Translations under genes and position numbers: made by a program
Shown here: piece by piece, positions 54,733 through 63,986 of the stretch
Numbering within the stretch: the first letter of the stretch is position 1
Layout: the number at the start of each line of letters is the position of its first letter
Source of the DNA: an uncultured Pirellulaceae bacterium
Lineage (GTDB): Bacteria > Planctomycetota > Planctomycetia > Pirellulales > Pirellulaceae
Length of the DNA: 64,000 bases
Reading direction: 5' to 3'
NCBI GenBank assembly: GCA_905480545.1
Contig: CAJQQR010000026.1
Location: 1 to 64,000 of the forward strand
The notes under the pieces: model-generated
The model's database searches: none
Told to the model about the DNA's origin: nothing
What the model saw: only the letters and a program-made list of their open reading frames with translations

Positions 54733-56034
54733 CTACGATGTAAGGGCGACATTTCCTGTCGAGTCTCCGAGACGCTTCGTCTCTGCACCCATCGCTTGAA
54801 GCAAGGAGACCCAAAGGTTCGCAACGGGAGTACCTTTTTCCTCGCGACGATGGAAGTTCGTCTGAATCATCCCTCCCGCTTTCCCAGCGATAACGATCGG
54901 AAGATCCGAATAGACATGGGTCTTGCCGCTGCTCAGTCCCGATCCGAACAGGAACATCGATTGATCAAGTAAGGTGGAATCGCCTTCTTTGATTTGGCTC
55001 ATTTTCTCCACGAGCACGCGAAACTGCTCGATATGGTAACGATCGAGTTTCGCCAAGTCCGCTTGGATCTTAGGATCGCCCTGCCCATGCGTCATGGAGT
55101 GGTGCACAATCGGTTTGTCGAAGAGTCCCTGAACGATTTGCGGGGCTCCCCAACGTTCTGGAGCAACCATCAGCGATGCGACCCGAGTCATATCGGTCTG
55201 AAAAGCTAGGATCATTAAATCGCCCATTAACTGAATGTACTCGTCACGATCAAGTTCAAACCAAGGCTCGATGGGTGATTGTAGTTTCAAGCGGTTGATC
55301 GAGTCCTGTTTCCGGTGCACACGTTGAATCTGCAGTTCGACCGTTCGGACAGACTCCATGTACTCCTTCAGTTTCTGTTGGTCTTCTCGCCCCAAGTCGT
55401 TAACCAAAGATCGAGCGTCTTCCTGGACCAAATCAAGGACACTTGCATGCTGCCGATGTTCCTTGACCTGAAAGAGTCGCTCAAAGACTTTTCGCGGGTC
55501 TCGCATCGATTTCGCGACGTGCCCATGTCCGTACCACGAAATGTTGTCGAAATAAACCGACTCACGATTGTCTCGATACGGATTGCAGCTTAGCTCAAGG
55601 GAGCGGAATGGCGTCGATTGTCCTATCTGATCCGCGATCAATTGGTCGATTGTTCGTTTCAACGGATATCCAGCTGGAGATAATTCGTCCGGAGCAGCGC
55701 TGCTGAGCCAACAGGTTGACGCCTGGGCATGCCCATCGGTACCAGAGACTTTAATCCGATCCAAACCGGAGAAAACAGAGATATGCTTTTTGACTGATGT
55801 AAGTGGCTGAAGCGTTTCACTCAGGGCGAAATCTGCACCGGTACTTTGCAGATGCCAAGCCGATTGCACGACGCCATTGGGCACATAAAAAAAAGCCGCC
55901 CGTTGAATCGTGCGTGGCAATTCACTTCCGCTGGCGGAACGTGGAGACATAAGATTCAAACAAGGGAGAGAAACGGCCGCTCCCGCACCACGTAAAAATC
56001 TCCGGCGAGAAATGGTTTTGTTTTTCAAAATCAT
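54733..56034 (-). CDS. DUF1552 protein with Tat signal
   Basis: A 433-residue protein from the ATG at 56034; a TTG at 56046 is less likely. A twin-arginine signal, SRRRFLRGAG, lies near the N-terminus, so it should be exported folded. The rest matches DUF1552: FYVPNGVV, FSGLDRIKVSG, GLSSGKTHVYSDLPIVIAG and other stretches. This family is a fixed partner of DUF1592-type cytochrome proteins in planctomycetes, as here, with the partner gene 89 bases upstream on the same strand. Function unknown; a role in a secreted redox complex is inferred from pairing. Confidence 0.92.
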   Translation of the reverse strand: MILKNKTISRRRFLRGAGAAVSLPCLNLMSPRSASGSELPRTIQRAAFFYVPNGVVQSAWHLQSTGADFALSETLQPLTSVKKHISVFSGLDRIKVSGTDGHAQASTCWLSSAAPDELSPAGYPLKRTIDQLIADQIGQSTPFRSLELSCNPYRDNRESVYFDNISWYGHGHVAKSMRDPRKVFERLFQVKEHRQHASVLDLVQEDARSLVNDLGREDQQKLKEYMESVRTVELQIQRVHRKQDSINRLKLQSPIEPWFELDRDEYIQLMGDLMILAFQTDMTRVASLMVAPERWGAPQIVQGLFDKPIVHHSMTHGQGDPKIQADLAKLDRYHIEQFRVLVEKMSQIKEGDSTLLDQSMFLFGSGLSSGKTHVYSDLPIVIAGKAGGMIQTNFHRREEKGTPVANLWVSLLQAMGAETKRLGDSTGNVALTS

Positions 56035-56123
56035 GAGTCGTTTCAACGAAAAATAAAATAACGCAAATTGAATTTTATCAAATACGGACCACCAAGTACG
56101 GATTCGACATCACCATTGGAAAC

Positions 56124-58718
56124 TCACTGCCGGTGATTCGCTTTGTGGCGAAAAGGAAAACTTCTTACCACTTCGCTGACAACTCTCGAGAACCGACCTC
56201 GATCCGCTATCACGTTCCGAACGATTTTGTTCACAGCAGGTTTATCCGACACGTCCAATTTTCGACCTAACGCGTAGGAGAGAAGGTGTTCTGAAAAAGC
56301 CCGAGTAAAAATTTCTGGATGTTCCACAAGCACCTTCTTGAATTCAACGATGTCCTTAAATTCGTGCTCGCCAAAAAGTTTTCCACTGGTATTGATTTTT
56401 AAACCCGATCGATATTGATCCCGCCAACGCCCCACCGCATCATAGTTTTCCAAAACAAACCCAAGTGGGTCGATTTTCGCATGGCATGAGGCGCAGCTCG
56501 GATTGATTTGATGCTGTTTGAGTCGTTGCCGCAACGTCAGGCCCTTAGCTTCAATCACATCATCATCTGCTTCAATCTCGGGTACCGCGTCCGGAGGTGG
56601 AGGAGGAGGCTGATTCAGGATGACACCTGCAACCCACGCGCCTCGTGTGATCGGACTGGTTCGCAGTGGTGAAGAGGTCATCGTCATGACCGCCGCAGAT
56701 GTAATCACACCTCCTTCACGACGCGATGGCAATTTTCGCCGCAAGAACTGCTGCTGGTTTGTGTTAAACCGATTCACAATCGATTTGTCATTGAACGGAA
56801 TCTTATCTCGATACCAAGATTGCAATTCGTCACTACGGTAAGCGTAAGACGAATCAATCAGGTCCATGATCGAACTGTCTTCCACCATCACACTTTCGAA
56901 TAGTAGCAACGGTTCGACCATCATTTGCAAGCCGAACTTCCAGTACTCGCAGCCGATGCGTGAATAATATTTGGCAAAGCGTTGATCATCGGGAACGGAG
57001 GTGATCAACTGGTCCAACCGCAACCATTGCCTGGCAAAGTTTTCTGAGAGCGATTTGCTTTTTGGCGAAAGCAACATGTTATGCACCTGAGCTTCGAGAA
57101 CGGCGGGATCCGACAATTTGCCAGATTCAGCAAGTTCCAATAAAGTTTGATCGGGAATGCTACTCCAGAGGAAAAAGGATAGACGACTCGCCAATTCGAA
57201 GTCGTTGAGTGGAGCGTACTTTTGATCTCGCTGCGCCGTCTCGACGATAAAGAGAAACTTTGGCGAAGCCAAGATCGCCGCCACGACGCTTTTCATGGAA
57301 TGGCTAAAGGACTGAGATTCGGCGTATCGATCACGGAAGAAACGCACGTAGCGGTCCAAGGTTGCGGCATCGATAGGCCGGCGAAACGCCCTAAAAAGGA
57401 GTATTTGCAGCCGCGATTTGGCCTTCATCGTCACCAACTTCAGACGGTCTGCCTCCGAAAGGTTGCGAGGAATCTCCAACTGAAATAATGTTACATAGTC
57501 TTGGCAATAATCAGCAAAATTCGGGCTATCCACGATCGATCGAGCAAGCTTCAAGAACGTCTCTAACATCAATGGTGAAATACTCAGCTCACGCCCCCGA
57601 TTGTTAAAGCCGTGTTCGGCTTGCAGATCCATGGCAAAAGGAACAACGCCCTGAAGCAATTTCTGTTCAATTTGATTTTTGCCTAACGCTCGATTTCCGA
57701 TTCGAACTTGATCCGGCAAAAAACCGAGTGATGGTTGAAAATAAGGAAAACCAGCACGAATCACTCGTTCCGGAAGCGGATAGAGATCGCTCCGAAGACT
57801 CAAGAGATCGACCACGGCATTGTTGTACTCCAGACGATTTAATCGCCGCATCACAACAACCGGCAATCGACTCGATTCTTGCAGCTGGTCATCAATCAAA
57901 TCACTCAGAAAAAGGATTGCTTGTTGCCGGCTCTCGGCCCCCGGTTGTGGTTCGTCTTCGGGTGGCATCTCACGCTGTCGGAGTGCACTGACAATTTTCT
58001 GGGTTAGCTTCAAGTCGGCGGCAAAATCATTTACGGACTGAAGCGAAGTCAGATCGAGTTCTGCTTCCTGCTTATCCGTGCCATGGCATCGAACGCAAGA
58101 ATTTCTGACAAAGCTTTTTAAATCCGTCCACGCCCAACGTGATGCTGCTCTCGGCGGCCTGATTGAAGACTCCACCTTCTTGGGATTCTGATCGATCAAT
58201 TGCAGGGAATCGAGGCCCATTAAAAAACGACCTTTCTCCCGAAAGGGTTTCGCTTTCGGATGAGAATCGATTAGCTCCAAGCGAAGCTGATGGAGGCCTT
58301 GGCTGAGATCAAACTCACCCAACTTGATCAGGTCCGCCAATGCAACTCGATTAGAATAGAGATCAATTTCCGAAATTTTTTTGTCGTCCATCAACAAGCG
58401 AAACCTACCGTAATCGGGAGCTTTCGTGAGCTGGATTAGAACTTGGTATCGACTCTTGGCAGGGACATAAAACCTTAAATGACATGATTCGCCGATTTTG
58501 CCATCCCAAAGCAAATGCGCGTCATTACTCCAGCCATTACCAAAGCTTCGCATGGATTGGACTCGAGCTGGCTTGGAGTATTGAAAATGAAACTCTCCCT
58601 CGTAGACGCCGTTGATGGGAACGGGCAAACGGGGTTTTCGTTCCTGGGCGAATACCGCTGAGTTCAGTGTTGCCAGAAGAACAAAGATCGTGAAATAGAA
58701 ATGCTGCAAGTAGATCAT
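56124..58718 (-). CDS. DUF1592-type planctomycetal cytochrome protein
   Basis: An 864-residue exported protein. A signal peptide (about 1-24) precedes a carbohydrate-binding-like segment (about 40-180). A heme site CVRCH lies at about 208-212, followed by DUF1587 (RRLNRLEYNNAVVDLL), DUF1592 and DUF1595-like stretches in the middle, DUF1588 (RGAWVAGVILNQPPPPPP) and DUF1585 at the end, with a second CASCH. The domain order is typical of the family. It is co-transcribed with the DUF1552 gene. Enzymatic role unknown; electron transfer linked to polysaccharide use is often suggested but unproven. Confidence 0.93.
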   Translation of the reverse strand: MIYLQHFYFTIFVLLATLNSAVFAQERKPRLPVPINGVYEGEFHFQYSKPARVQSMRSFGNGWSNDAHLLWDGKIGESCHLRFYVPAKSRYQVLIQLTKAPDYGRFRLLMDDKKISEIDLYSNRVALADLIKLGEFDLSQGLHQLRLELIDSHPKAKPFREKGRFLMGLDSLQLIDQNPKKVESSIRPPRAASRWAWTDLKSFVRNSCVRCHGTDKQEAELDLTSLQSVNDFAADLKLTQKIVSALRQREMPPEDEPQPGAESRQQAILFLSDLIDDQLQESSRLPVVVMRRLNRLEYNNAVVDLLSLRSDLYPLPERVIRAGFPYFQPSLGFLPDQVRIGNRALGKNQIEQKLLQGVVPFAMDLQAEHGFNNRGRELSISPLMLETFLKLARSIVDSPNFADYCQDYVTLFQLEIPRNLSEADRLKLVTMKAKSRLQILLFRAFRRPIDAATLDRYVRFFRDRYAESQSFSHSMKSVVAAILASPKFLFIVETAQRDQKYAPLNDFELASRLSFFLWSSIPDQTLLELAESGKLSDPAVLEAQVHNMLLSPKSKSLSENFARQWLRLDQLITSVPDDQRFAKYYSRIGCEYWKFGLQMMVEPLLLFESVMVEDSSIMDLIDSSYAYRSDELQSWYRDKIPFNDKSIVNRFNTNQQQFLRRKLPSRREGGVITSAAVMTMTSSPLRTSPITRGAWVAGVILNQPPPPPPDAVPEIEADDDVIEAKGLTLRQRLKQHQINPSCASCHAKIDPLGFVLENYDAVGRWRDQYRSGLKINTSGKLFGEHEFKDIVEFKKVLVEHPEIFTRAFSEHLLSYALGRKLDVSDKPAVNKIVRNVIADRGRFSRVVSEVVRSFPFRHKANHRQ

Positions 58719-59033
58719 AATCTCAAGTGTAACCGATCAGAAATCCATAAGGAAACTCGATCCAGGAAAGTTCGCCGTGGTTCATTTTCCAGAATTTGTG
58801 AAGCCGTTACATCTGGGCAGTACTTTGGGCCATAAAGGCCATCTCGCTTTTTTCTTCGTGAAAAATGCTAAAACTCGTTTTGCTATTTTTAGGGAGGGCA
58901 TCACTTGGAAGCAAGAAACTCGTGCCGATCGATATGGCCGCTCAGTTTCCGGAGAAGACGCCGGCGTGCAGCAGTGTTACTCCATTTGGAAATCGAGTCT
59001 AGAATAGAAGTAACAAACCTCTGGAGAGTAACA
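58719..59033. other. Intergenic region between divergent genes
   Basis: About 315 bases with no gene I can support. The open frame that runs into it from the downstream gene has poor composition and lacks a start with a ribosome site; the real start is taken as 59034. No repeat seen. Confidence 0.45.
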
Positions 59034-60440
59034 GTGCTATCGATTCTTTCGATTCAAATGATGCGATTGAGTCTTATCGGGCTTGTGATAGTGGCATGCC
59101 TGAATCCAAAACGATGCTCGGCGATTTCCCCGCCCAATCCTGCACCTGCTTTACAAGAGCGTTCTATCGAATTCGAAAAACAGCTTCAAGACTTTATTTT
59201 GCAACTGGATGAAACGGATACGAAATCAGAGCGGGACCAAATCATCAAGCTAATCGAAACGCACATTGATAAAGCAACGCAAGCTCAAGCCGTTTTGGCA
59301 ATCAATATGTTGTCGAATCCACCAAACGGAATGCGGAATCAAACCAAATTACTTTTGACCCAAATCAAGAGGGATTTAGAGGTCAAGCTTAACGCGAAAG
59401 AGACGAAAGAAACGCTAGTCACTCTTCAAGGCACCTACTCGCTCAGCGAAGTCCTCGCCAAATTGACGGAGCAGACCGATGTGGAATTTAAACTTGCGTT
59501 TCAACCCGATGAAACACGCAATCGATTCTCCTTGATGAACACTCCTTTCTGGTCTGCACTCGATCAGGCTCTCGATAAGTTTCAAACTACGGTGTCTGAC
59601 CTTCCACTGAATTCTTCCACCGAAACAAACGGCCTCGTAATCAAACGACGAATTCAAGCATCACCAACCCGTGTCGGATCGGCAAATTATTTTGGCATCA
59701 TTCGGGGTGAAGTTCGGTCCTTTCAATCAATTCGAAATTTTAAAAACAAATCTCTCAACGTCGATAAATTAACCGTGCAACTCGCGTGGTTACCGTCATT
59801 TCAACCCTACAAATTCAGCTTGGATATGGCCAGTATCAAAGGTGTGGATAGTAATGGCGAAAAGTTGGATGTCGCGTCATCGGAAAAGCAAACGTTCAAT
59901 CTTCCAATTGGAAAACAGGACGTTAAGCTCACGATCCCATTGCAGCAGATTCGCAGAACCGCCGATTCAATCCAATCACTTTCTGGAAATCTTGAACTTT
60001 CCATTCCTACTGGAAATGAAAGTTTTGAATTCGCAGATCTTCAAAATCTCACGTCAGCTACGGCAATTCGAAAGGCAAACACGGTCCTGACGATGGAGAG
60101 TTTTGAGGCGACAACAGCAGCACGACGCGACAAAAAATCAGGCGAGAAAATTGGACTCTACTCTGCCAAAATAAGCTATGCCGTCTCCGATTCGGGAGAT
60201 GCGTTTGAATCTCACAATGGTTGGATGTTTCGTCGTCAAGTTTTCATCGTTGATAAAAACAAACGAAAGATTTTGCCAAAAAGAAGTTTGACCCTTAGCC
60301 AACAGTCCAACAAAATTGGCTTCGATTTTTTATTCGAGTTACCAGACGGGCCGCAGGGGTGCAAATTCGTTTACGTGGCTCCCACATCGATTCGCAATGT
60401 CCCGATCCAATTCGATTTTCGTGACATTGAGTTACGTTAG
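59034..60440 (+). CDS. Secreted protein of unknown function, partner of parvulin gene
   Basis: A 468-residue protein from GTG 59034, chosen because GGAGAG lies seven bases before it and a signal sequence begins there (cleavage expected around RCSAIS). Residues about 40-110 are helical and charged. A segment near 120-190, with LQGTYSLSEVLAKLTEQTDVEF and LDQALDKF, resembles the short secretin/TonB (STN)-like domain that planctomycetal proteins often carry. The rest is beta-rich with no recognised family. The parvulin gene follows after 17 bases, so both are likely one operon. Possibly an envelope protein assembled with help from that isomerase. Confidence 0.75.
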   Translation: MLSILSIQMMRLSLIGLVIVACLNPKRCSAISPPNPAPALQERSIEFEKQLQDFILQLDETDTKSERDQIIKLIETHIDKATQAQAVLAINMLSNPPNGMRNQTKLLLTQIKRDLEVKLNAKETKETLVTLQGTYSLSEVLAKLTEQTDVEFKLAFQPDETRNRFSLMNTPFWSALDQALDKFQTTVSDLPLNSSTETNGLVIKRRIQASPTRVGSANYFGIIRGEVRSFQSIRNFKNKSLNVDKLTVQLAWLPSFQPYKFSLDMASIKGVDSNGEKLDVASSEKQTFNLPIGKQDVKLTIPLQQIRRTADSIQSLSGNLELSIPTGNESFEFADLQNLTSATAIRKANTVLTMESFEATTAARRDKKSGEKIGLYSAKISYAVSDSGDAFESHNGWMFRRQVFIVDKNKRKILPKRSLTLSQQSNKIGFDFLFELPDGPQGCKFVYVAPTSIRNVPIQFDFRDIELR

Positions 60441-60457
60441 AGCCCAAGGGTAGTTTT

Positions 60458-61468
60458 ATGATTTCAACAATTCACCAAATAGCATGTCGCATACGTTCAC
60501 CCCATTTTTGTCTATTGGTGATGTTACTGGCGTTTGTTTTTGTTTCTGTCAGCGGTGGACAGGAGCAGTCCGACAACAACCCAGTTGCGGCATTTGTTGA
60601 TGACCAACCAATTTTGGTCTCAAGACTGCAACTTCAAGTCGATTTGGTACTAACCAAGACGCCCGCAACCGGTCGCAAGTTGGAAATCATTAAGGCACAA
60701 GTCCTGGAGGAAAACATTAAGCAACGGCTGGTCAATCTTTACCTTCAGAATTCGAAATTCAAAGCCACCGATTCAGAAATCCAGTTACAGTTGGGCAACG
60801 TCAAAAAAGATATCGCAGCACAGAAATCAACATTGGACAAGTTTCTGAAGCAACGCGGGATCACCGAAAAACAACTCATTCAGTCGATCGGATGGGATTT
60901 GGCATGGGCAAAATATGTGGACAATTTCCTGACAGACACCAATCTTCAGAAATACTTTGATCAGAACAGACGAAGATTCGATGGCACGCAACTTCGTGTC
61001 GCTCACATTCTTTTTAAACCTGAGGATATCAACGACTCCAAGTCATGGGACAAAGCGTTCGCCGATGCGAAATCCGTTTTTGCGGATATCGAAAAAGGCA
61101 AGATCGACTTTGAAAAAGCCGTTGTTCAGTTCTCTTCTGGCGCTACCAAAATCAACAATGGTGAATTGGGTTGGATTGGATGGCGAGGCCCGATGGCCAG
61201 AGAATTTACAATTTCTTCTTTTCAATTAAAACCAGACCAAATCTCTGTGCCAACGCGATCCGGGTTCGGCTTCCATCTCATCAAACTGTTGGAAGAAAAG
61301 CCAGGTACGATCAAAATGACGGACATTCGGCCACAAGTTGCTCAGCAGGTCAAACGATACCTTTTCGATTTCGTCGGAAACAACCAAGCCAAGAAGTCAA
61401 AGATTCAATTCACCGGAAAATCCCCTTACTTCGAATTCGGCACAAAGATACTTGTGGTTCCGAAGTAA
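60458..61468 (+). CDS. Parvulin-type peptidyl-prolyl isomerase (SurA-like)
   Basis: A 336-residue exported chaperone-isomerase. A hydrophobic N-terminus (about 17-33) serves as signal. Residues about 45-165 form the SurA-like helical chaperone domain: AAFVDDQPILVSRLQLQVDLVL. A parvulin domain follows at about 180-290: LRVAHILFKPED, INNGELGWIGWRGPMA, and SGFGFHLIKLLEEKPG. It should help fold outer-membrane or surface proteins in the periplasm. It is coupled to the upstream secreted protein gene (17-base gap). Confidence 0.9.
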   Translation: MISTIHQIACRIRSPHFCLLVMLLAFVFVSVSGGQEQSDNNPVAAFVDDQPILVSRLQLQVDLVLTKTPATGRKLEIIKAQVLEENIKQRLVNLYLQNSKFKATDSEIQLQLGNVKKDIAAQKSTLDKFLKQRGITEKQLIQSIGWDLAWAKYVDNFLTDTNLQKYFDQNRRRFDGTQLRVAHILFKPEDINDSKSWDKAFADAKSVFADIEKGKIDFEKAVVQFSSGATKINNGELGWIGWRGPMAREFTISSFQLKPDQISVPTRSGFGFHLIKLLEEKPGTIKMTDIRPQVAQQVKRYLFDFVGNNQAKKSKIQFTGKSPYFEFGTKILVVPK

Positions 61469-61483
61469 GGGAGCGGAATTCAT

Positions 61484-61510
61484 AAGGGAGCGGCCGAAAT
61501 CGCTTTCCTT
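61484..61510. terminator. Hairpin between convergent genes
   Basis: AAGGGAGCG (61484-61492) pairs with CGCTTTCCTT (61501-61510) with one bulge and one G-T pair. It lies just after the parvulin stop and before the selenoprotein stop. No T-run follows, so termination is uncertain. The same AAGGGAGCGG also occurs 17 bases upstream. Confidence 0.35.
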
Positions 61511-61523
61511 AACCGCCGACCTC

Positions 61524-62690
61524 TCAATTTTTCAGGTAGCCATCCAACCAACCGCGAGATGCCTGTGGCGGAATGGGGTCAGCAACATCTTTGCCGTCAG
61601 CCAAAGTAAATGATATACCGAGCGGAAACTTTCCCTTGGGGGCATTCTTCGTGTACGTGCCTTCACCGAAAAACTTACCCAAAGCGATCACGTCAAATCG
61701 GGTGATCATTCCATCCGATGTTTTCACATATCCGTAGAAGTCACAATCAAAAGTCCGTGAACCATCACGTGTAGAGAGCGATGCGTTGCCGGTGAGCTTT
61801 CCGTTTTCAAGTTTCATGTTGATGCTCTTGATTTCATCATCGCGCCACATAGGCGGTTCACCTCGCGTGTTATCGACCAAATGAAATCGGGCGATGCGCC
61901 GTTGCACTTTTGCCGGTATAACACCGTTGACGATCGACTCGTGCTCCTTATTTGTCAGCCAAAGATTATCTCGTGAAAGCGAGGATTGAAAAATCTTTTG
62001 CCACTTGTTGTCAGTGGGTTCGTACCCATCAAGAACTCGGGCTTGCACGCGAACCACCAAGCCACCTTTGGGAAGAACTGGATGATAACGGCGATCTATT
62101 TTTTCTGGCTTAATCGAATCAACATTCGTCGGTTTGAATTTTGCCAGCGACTCCGCAATGAACTTCTTGATCCGCTCGGGACTTCGATGGTTGGTGTATC
62201 CCAGGTACTTTCCGTCAGGCGTCGCGATATAGAGCCCTTGGGTCGTTCCACCATTCGATCCGTCACCACGAGGACTATCCTTCGCAATTCCTCGATAAAA
62301 ATCTCCCTCTGTGTCTTTTTGACGCCGTTGATACGCTTGATCGATCGCAACCGATACAAATTTTGTTTGTAGTGTTTTGATGATTTCGGCATCTGCGAAT
62401 GTCGACTCACGGTCGAGCACTCCGTTATTTCACGTACAACCAAGCGGGTGACCGTCCATTGCCCAAATAAAAATTGGCTTCTGTGATTTTGCTGCACTGT
62501 TCTGTGCGTTCAGCAACGAAATCTCCCATGGAATCTGACGCCAAGGTTCATCGGCGGAAGTTTGCAAGGATTGATGAAGCTGCTGAAACTTCTCTTCGTT
62601 CAATTCATCCGTCGCATTGGCAGATTGAACCACGATTGCGACAACGAAAAAAAACCAAACAGGACGATAAAAACTGAGTCGATGTTGCAT
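61524..62690 (-). CDS. Thioredoxin-like selenoprotein with C-x-U motif
   Basis: A 388-residue exported protein, if the single in-frame TGA (62430-62432) is read as selenocysteine. The frame continues without shift on both sides. From the ATG at 62690 a signal peptide (to about SANA, residue 25) is followed by a thioredoxin-like segment: KPIFIWAMDGHPLGCT, Sec87, NNGVLDRESTFADAEI, then FVSVAIDQ. The strand, turn and helix order matches thioredoxin folds, with Cys85-Thr-Sec87 where CxxC normally lies. A SECIS-like hairpin follows the TGA. Residues about 170-388 are a second, beta-rich domain I do not recognise. Upstream ATGs at 62705 and 62714 are possible. A rhodanese gene ends 50 bases before. 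Normal reading would give only a 94-residue or shorter fragment. Confidence 0.85.
62397..62422 (-). promoter_or_regulatory. Bacterial SECIS-like hairpin for selenocysteine insertion
   Basis: Read on the minus strand, seven bases after the TGA comes GAGTG (62422-62418), a bulged C (62417), TCGAC (62416-62412), the loop CGTGA (62411-62407), then GTCGA and CATTC down to 62397. All ten positions pair (one G-U). The apical loop starts 19 bases after the TGA and has G as second base. Known bacterial SECIS elements show a G in the first two loop bases and similar distance. Confidence 0.82.
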
Positions 62691-62740
62691 CTCAAAACTA
62701 TCCATTAAAAACATGGGTTATAGGGTGTGGACAACCAATC

Positions 62741-63157
62741 TTAATTGTCTTTCTTCGATTGTTTCGATTCCGCTTTTTCGAAACCATTTTTGACCAACTC
62801 ATCAAAACCTGCTTTGATCGGTCGCACATCATAGCCAAGGGATTTCAGTTTTTTCGCAGCTTTCAAAGCACGCATGCCAGCCTTGCAGTGACAATAAACG
62901 ATTAATTCATCATTCGGCAATGCATCAATTTTCTTACGGGGTGACGCGAAACGAAGCTTACTCCAGGAAACGAGTTTCGCGTCCTTTAGGTGCCCAGCAT
63001 CCCATTCTTTCTTTTCGCGGACATCCACAAGAACAGCCTTTTTCATTTTCATGTTTTTCTGAATTTGCTCGAAGGTGTCCTCCGTATGTTTTAGATCGTC
63101 ATTGGATATGACTGGTTGCAATAAAACGGAGAGCAGTAAAGTTGAAATCGTGAACAT
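62741..63157 (-). CDS. Secreted single-domain rhodanese
   Basis: A 138-residue exported protein. A short signal sequence (about 1-18) precedes a rhodanese domain: VLVDVREKKEWDAGHLKDAKLVSW, then the active-site loop with catalytic Cys in CKAGMR, preceded by another Cys (YCHCKAGMRA), and LKSLGYDVRPIKAGFDEL. Rhodaneses carry sulfur, and some carry selenium, as a persulfide on this cysteine. The tail is Lys-rich. It is 50 bases upstream of the selenoprotein on the same strand and is probably co-transcribed. The functional link is inference. Confidence 0.88.
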   Translation of the reverse strand: MFTISTLLLSVLLQPVISNDDLKHTEDTFEQIQKNMKMKKAVLVDVREKKEWDAGHLKDAKLVSWSKLRFASPRKKIDALPNDELIVYCHCKAGMRALKAAKKLKSLGYDVRPIKAGFDELVKNGFEKAESKQSKKDN

Positions 63158-63284
63158 CGGATTTTTTGAGAACTGAAGAGTTAAATTCGAAAATTAGAAC
63201 CGGCCCAGCCCAAAAGCTGGCGCTACGCTACTATCGAATTCTACCCGAACCCATTCTGCGAATCCAATTCCTCGACTCAGAACT

Positions 63285-63560
63285 CTAGCTTTTGACTCTA
63301 CCCACGATCAAAAGTAGAAGAATGGCGCCTGCCGTACCGGTCACAATGGCACCAATGAGTTCACCACCGATTGTTATGCCCAAGACTCCGAACACAACCG
63401 AGCCAACCAGTCCACCCAGAATCCCCACGACAATATTTCCCGTGATTCCGAATCCGGAGCCTTTCATCAACTTTCCCGCCAGAAACCCGCAAACCGCACC
63501 GATCATCACCGCGCTCACAATACCACCAAAATGGAAGGCACCAAATAGAATTGGCAACAT
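63285..63560 (-). CDS. GlsB/YeaQ/YmgE family membrane protein
   Basis: A 91-residue, very hydrophobic, Gly-rich protein with three membrane segments (about 12-30, 40-62 and 67-87). The pattern AGKLMKGSGFGITGNIVVGILGGLVGS is that of the GlsB/YeaQ/YmgE (transglycosylase-associated) family, induced by general stress in several bacteria. Molecular role unknown. It stands between the rhodanese gene and the edge gene on the same strand, about 125 bases from the former. Confidence 0.9.
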   Translation of the reverse strand: MLPILFGAFHFGGIVSAVMIGAVCGFLAGKLMKGSGFGITGNIVVGILGGLVGSVVFGVLGITIGGELIGAIVTGTAGAILLLLIVGRVKS

Positions 63561-63716
63561 GTTCTAGCCTTTGAAAAAAGGAGGCGTGAAAAAAAGATTT
63601 GAATCCGCAAATGGTTCAAAGTCCAACGCAAACGGAATAACGACTCCGAAAAGTTGGTTTTAGCAGAGAAAACGGGTGCGGGCTCTCGTCCGTATCGAAA
63701 CAAAAAATCCGTCCGG

Positions 63717-63986
63717 TTACTTCGAGATACTTGCAACGTATCCCGATGCAGTCCCTTCGTCCAGAAAGAACTCGGCCCATATGGGCAAATGCAGTGAGAT
63801 TTTGCGGGCATCTTCGACCGAAAGATTATGTTTGGTAAGAAAATCAACAACGCCGGCACGTCCGGTGAATTCAGACGTTGCTTGAACTGGAAATGAGATG
63901 TTACTCAGCTGCCGTTGACCCAATAAGTCCGTGGCGTCTTGCGTAATCACGAAGTCACATCCGGGAAGCGTTTTCATATTGTGCAT
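63717..63986 (-). CDS. Unrecognised protein at window edge, possibly truncated
   Basis: An 89-residue frame ending at 63717. The ATG at 63986 may be internal, since no stop lies between it and the window end 14 bases on; the true start may be outside. The sequence is of mixed composition (Asp, Leu, Val and Ser), without membrane segments or motifs I recognise. The frame is coding-like, with no better frame overlapping it. Confidence 0.5.
   Translation of the reverse strand: MHNMKTLPGCDFVITQDATDLLGQRQLSNISFPVQATSEFTGRAGVVDFLTKHNLSVEDARKISLHLPIWAEFFLDEGTASGYVASISK

Noticed and set aside
62430-62432. In-frame TGA as a nonsense mutation or sequencing error
   Set aside because: It falls exactly at a redox-motif position after Cys-Thr, the frame stays open and coding-like on both sides, and a hairpin of SECIS form and distance follows. 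A random stop would not be expected to meet all three conditions.
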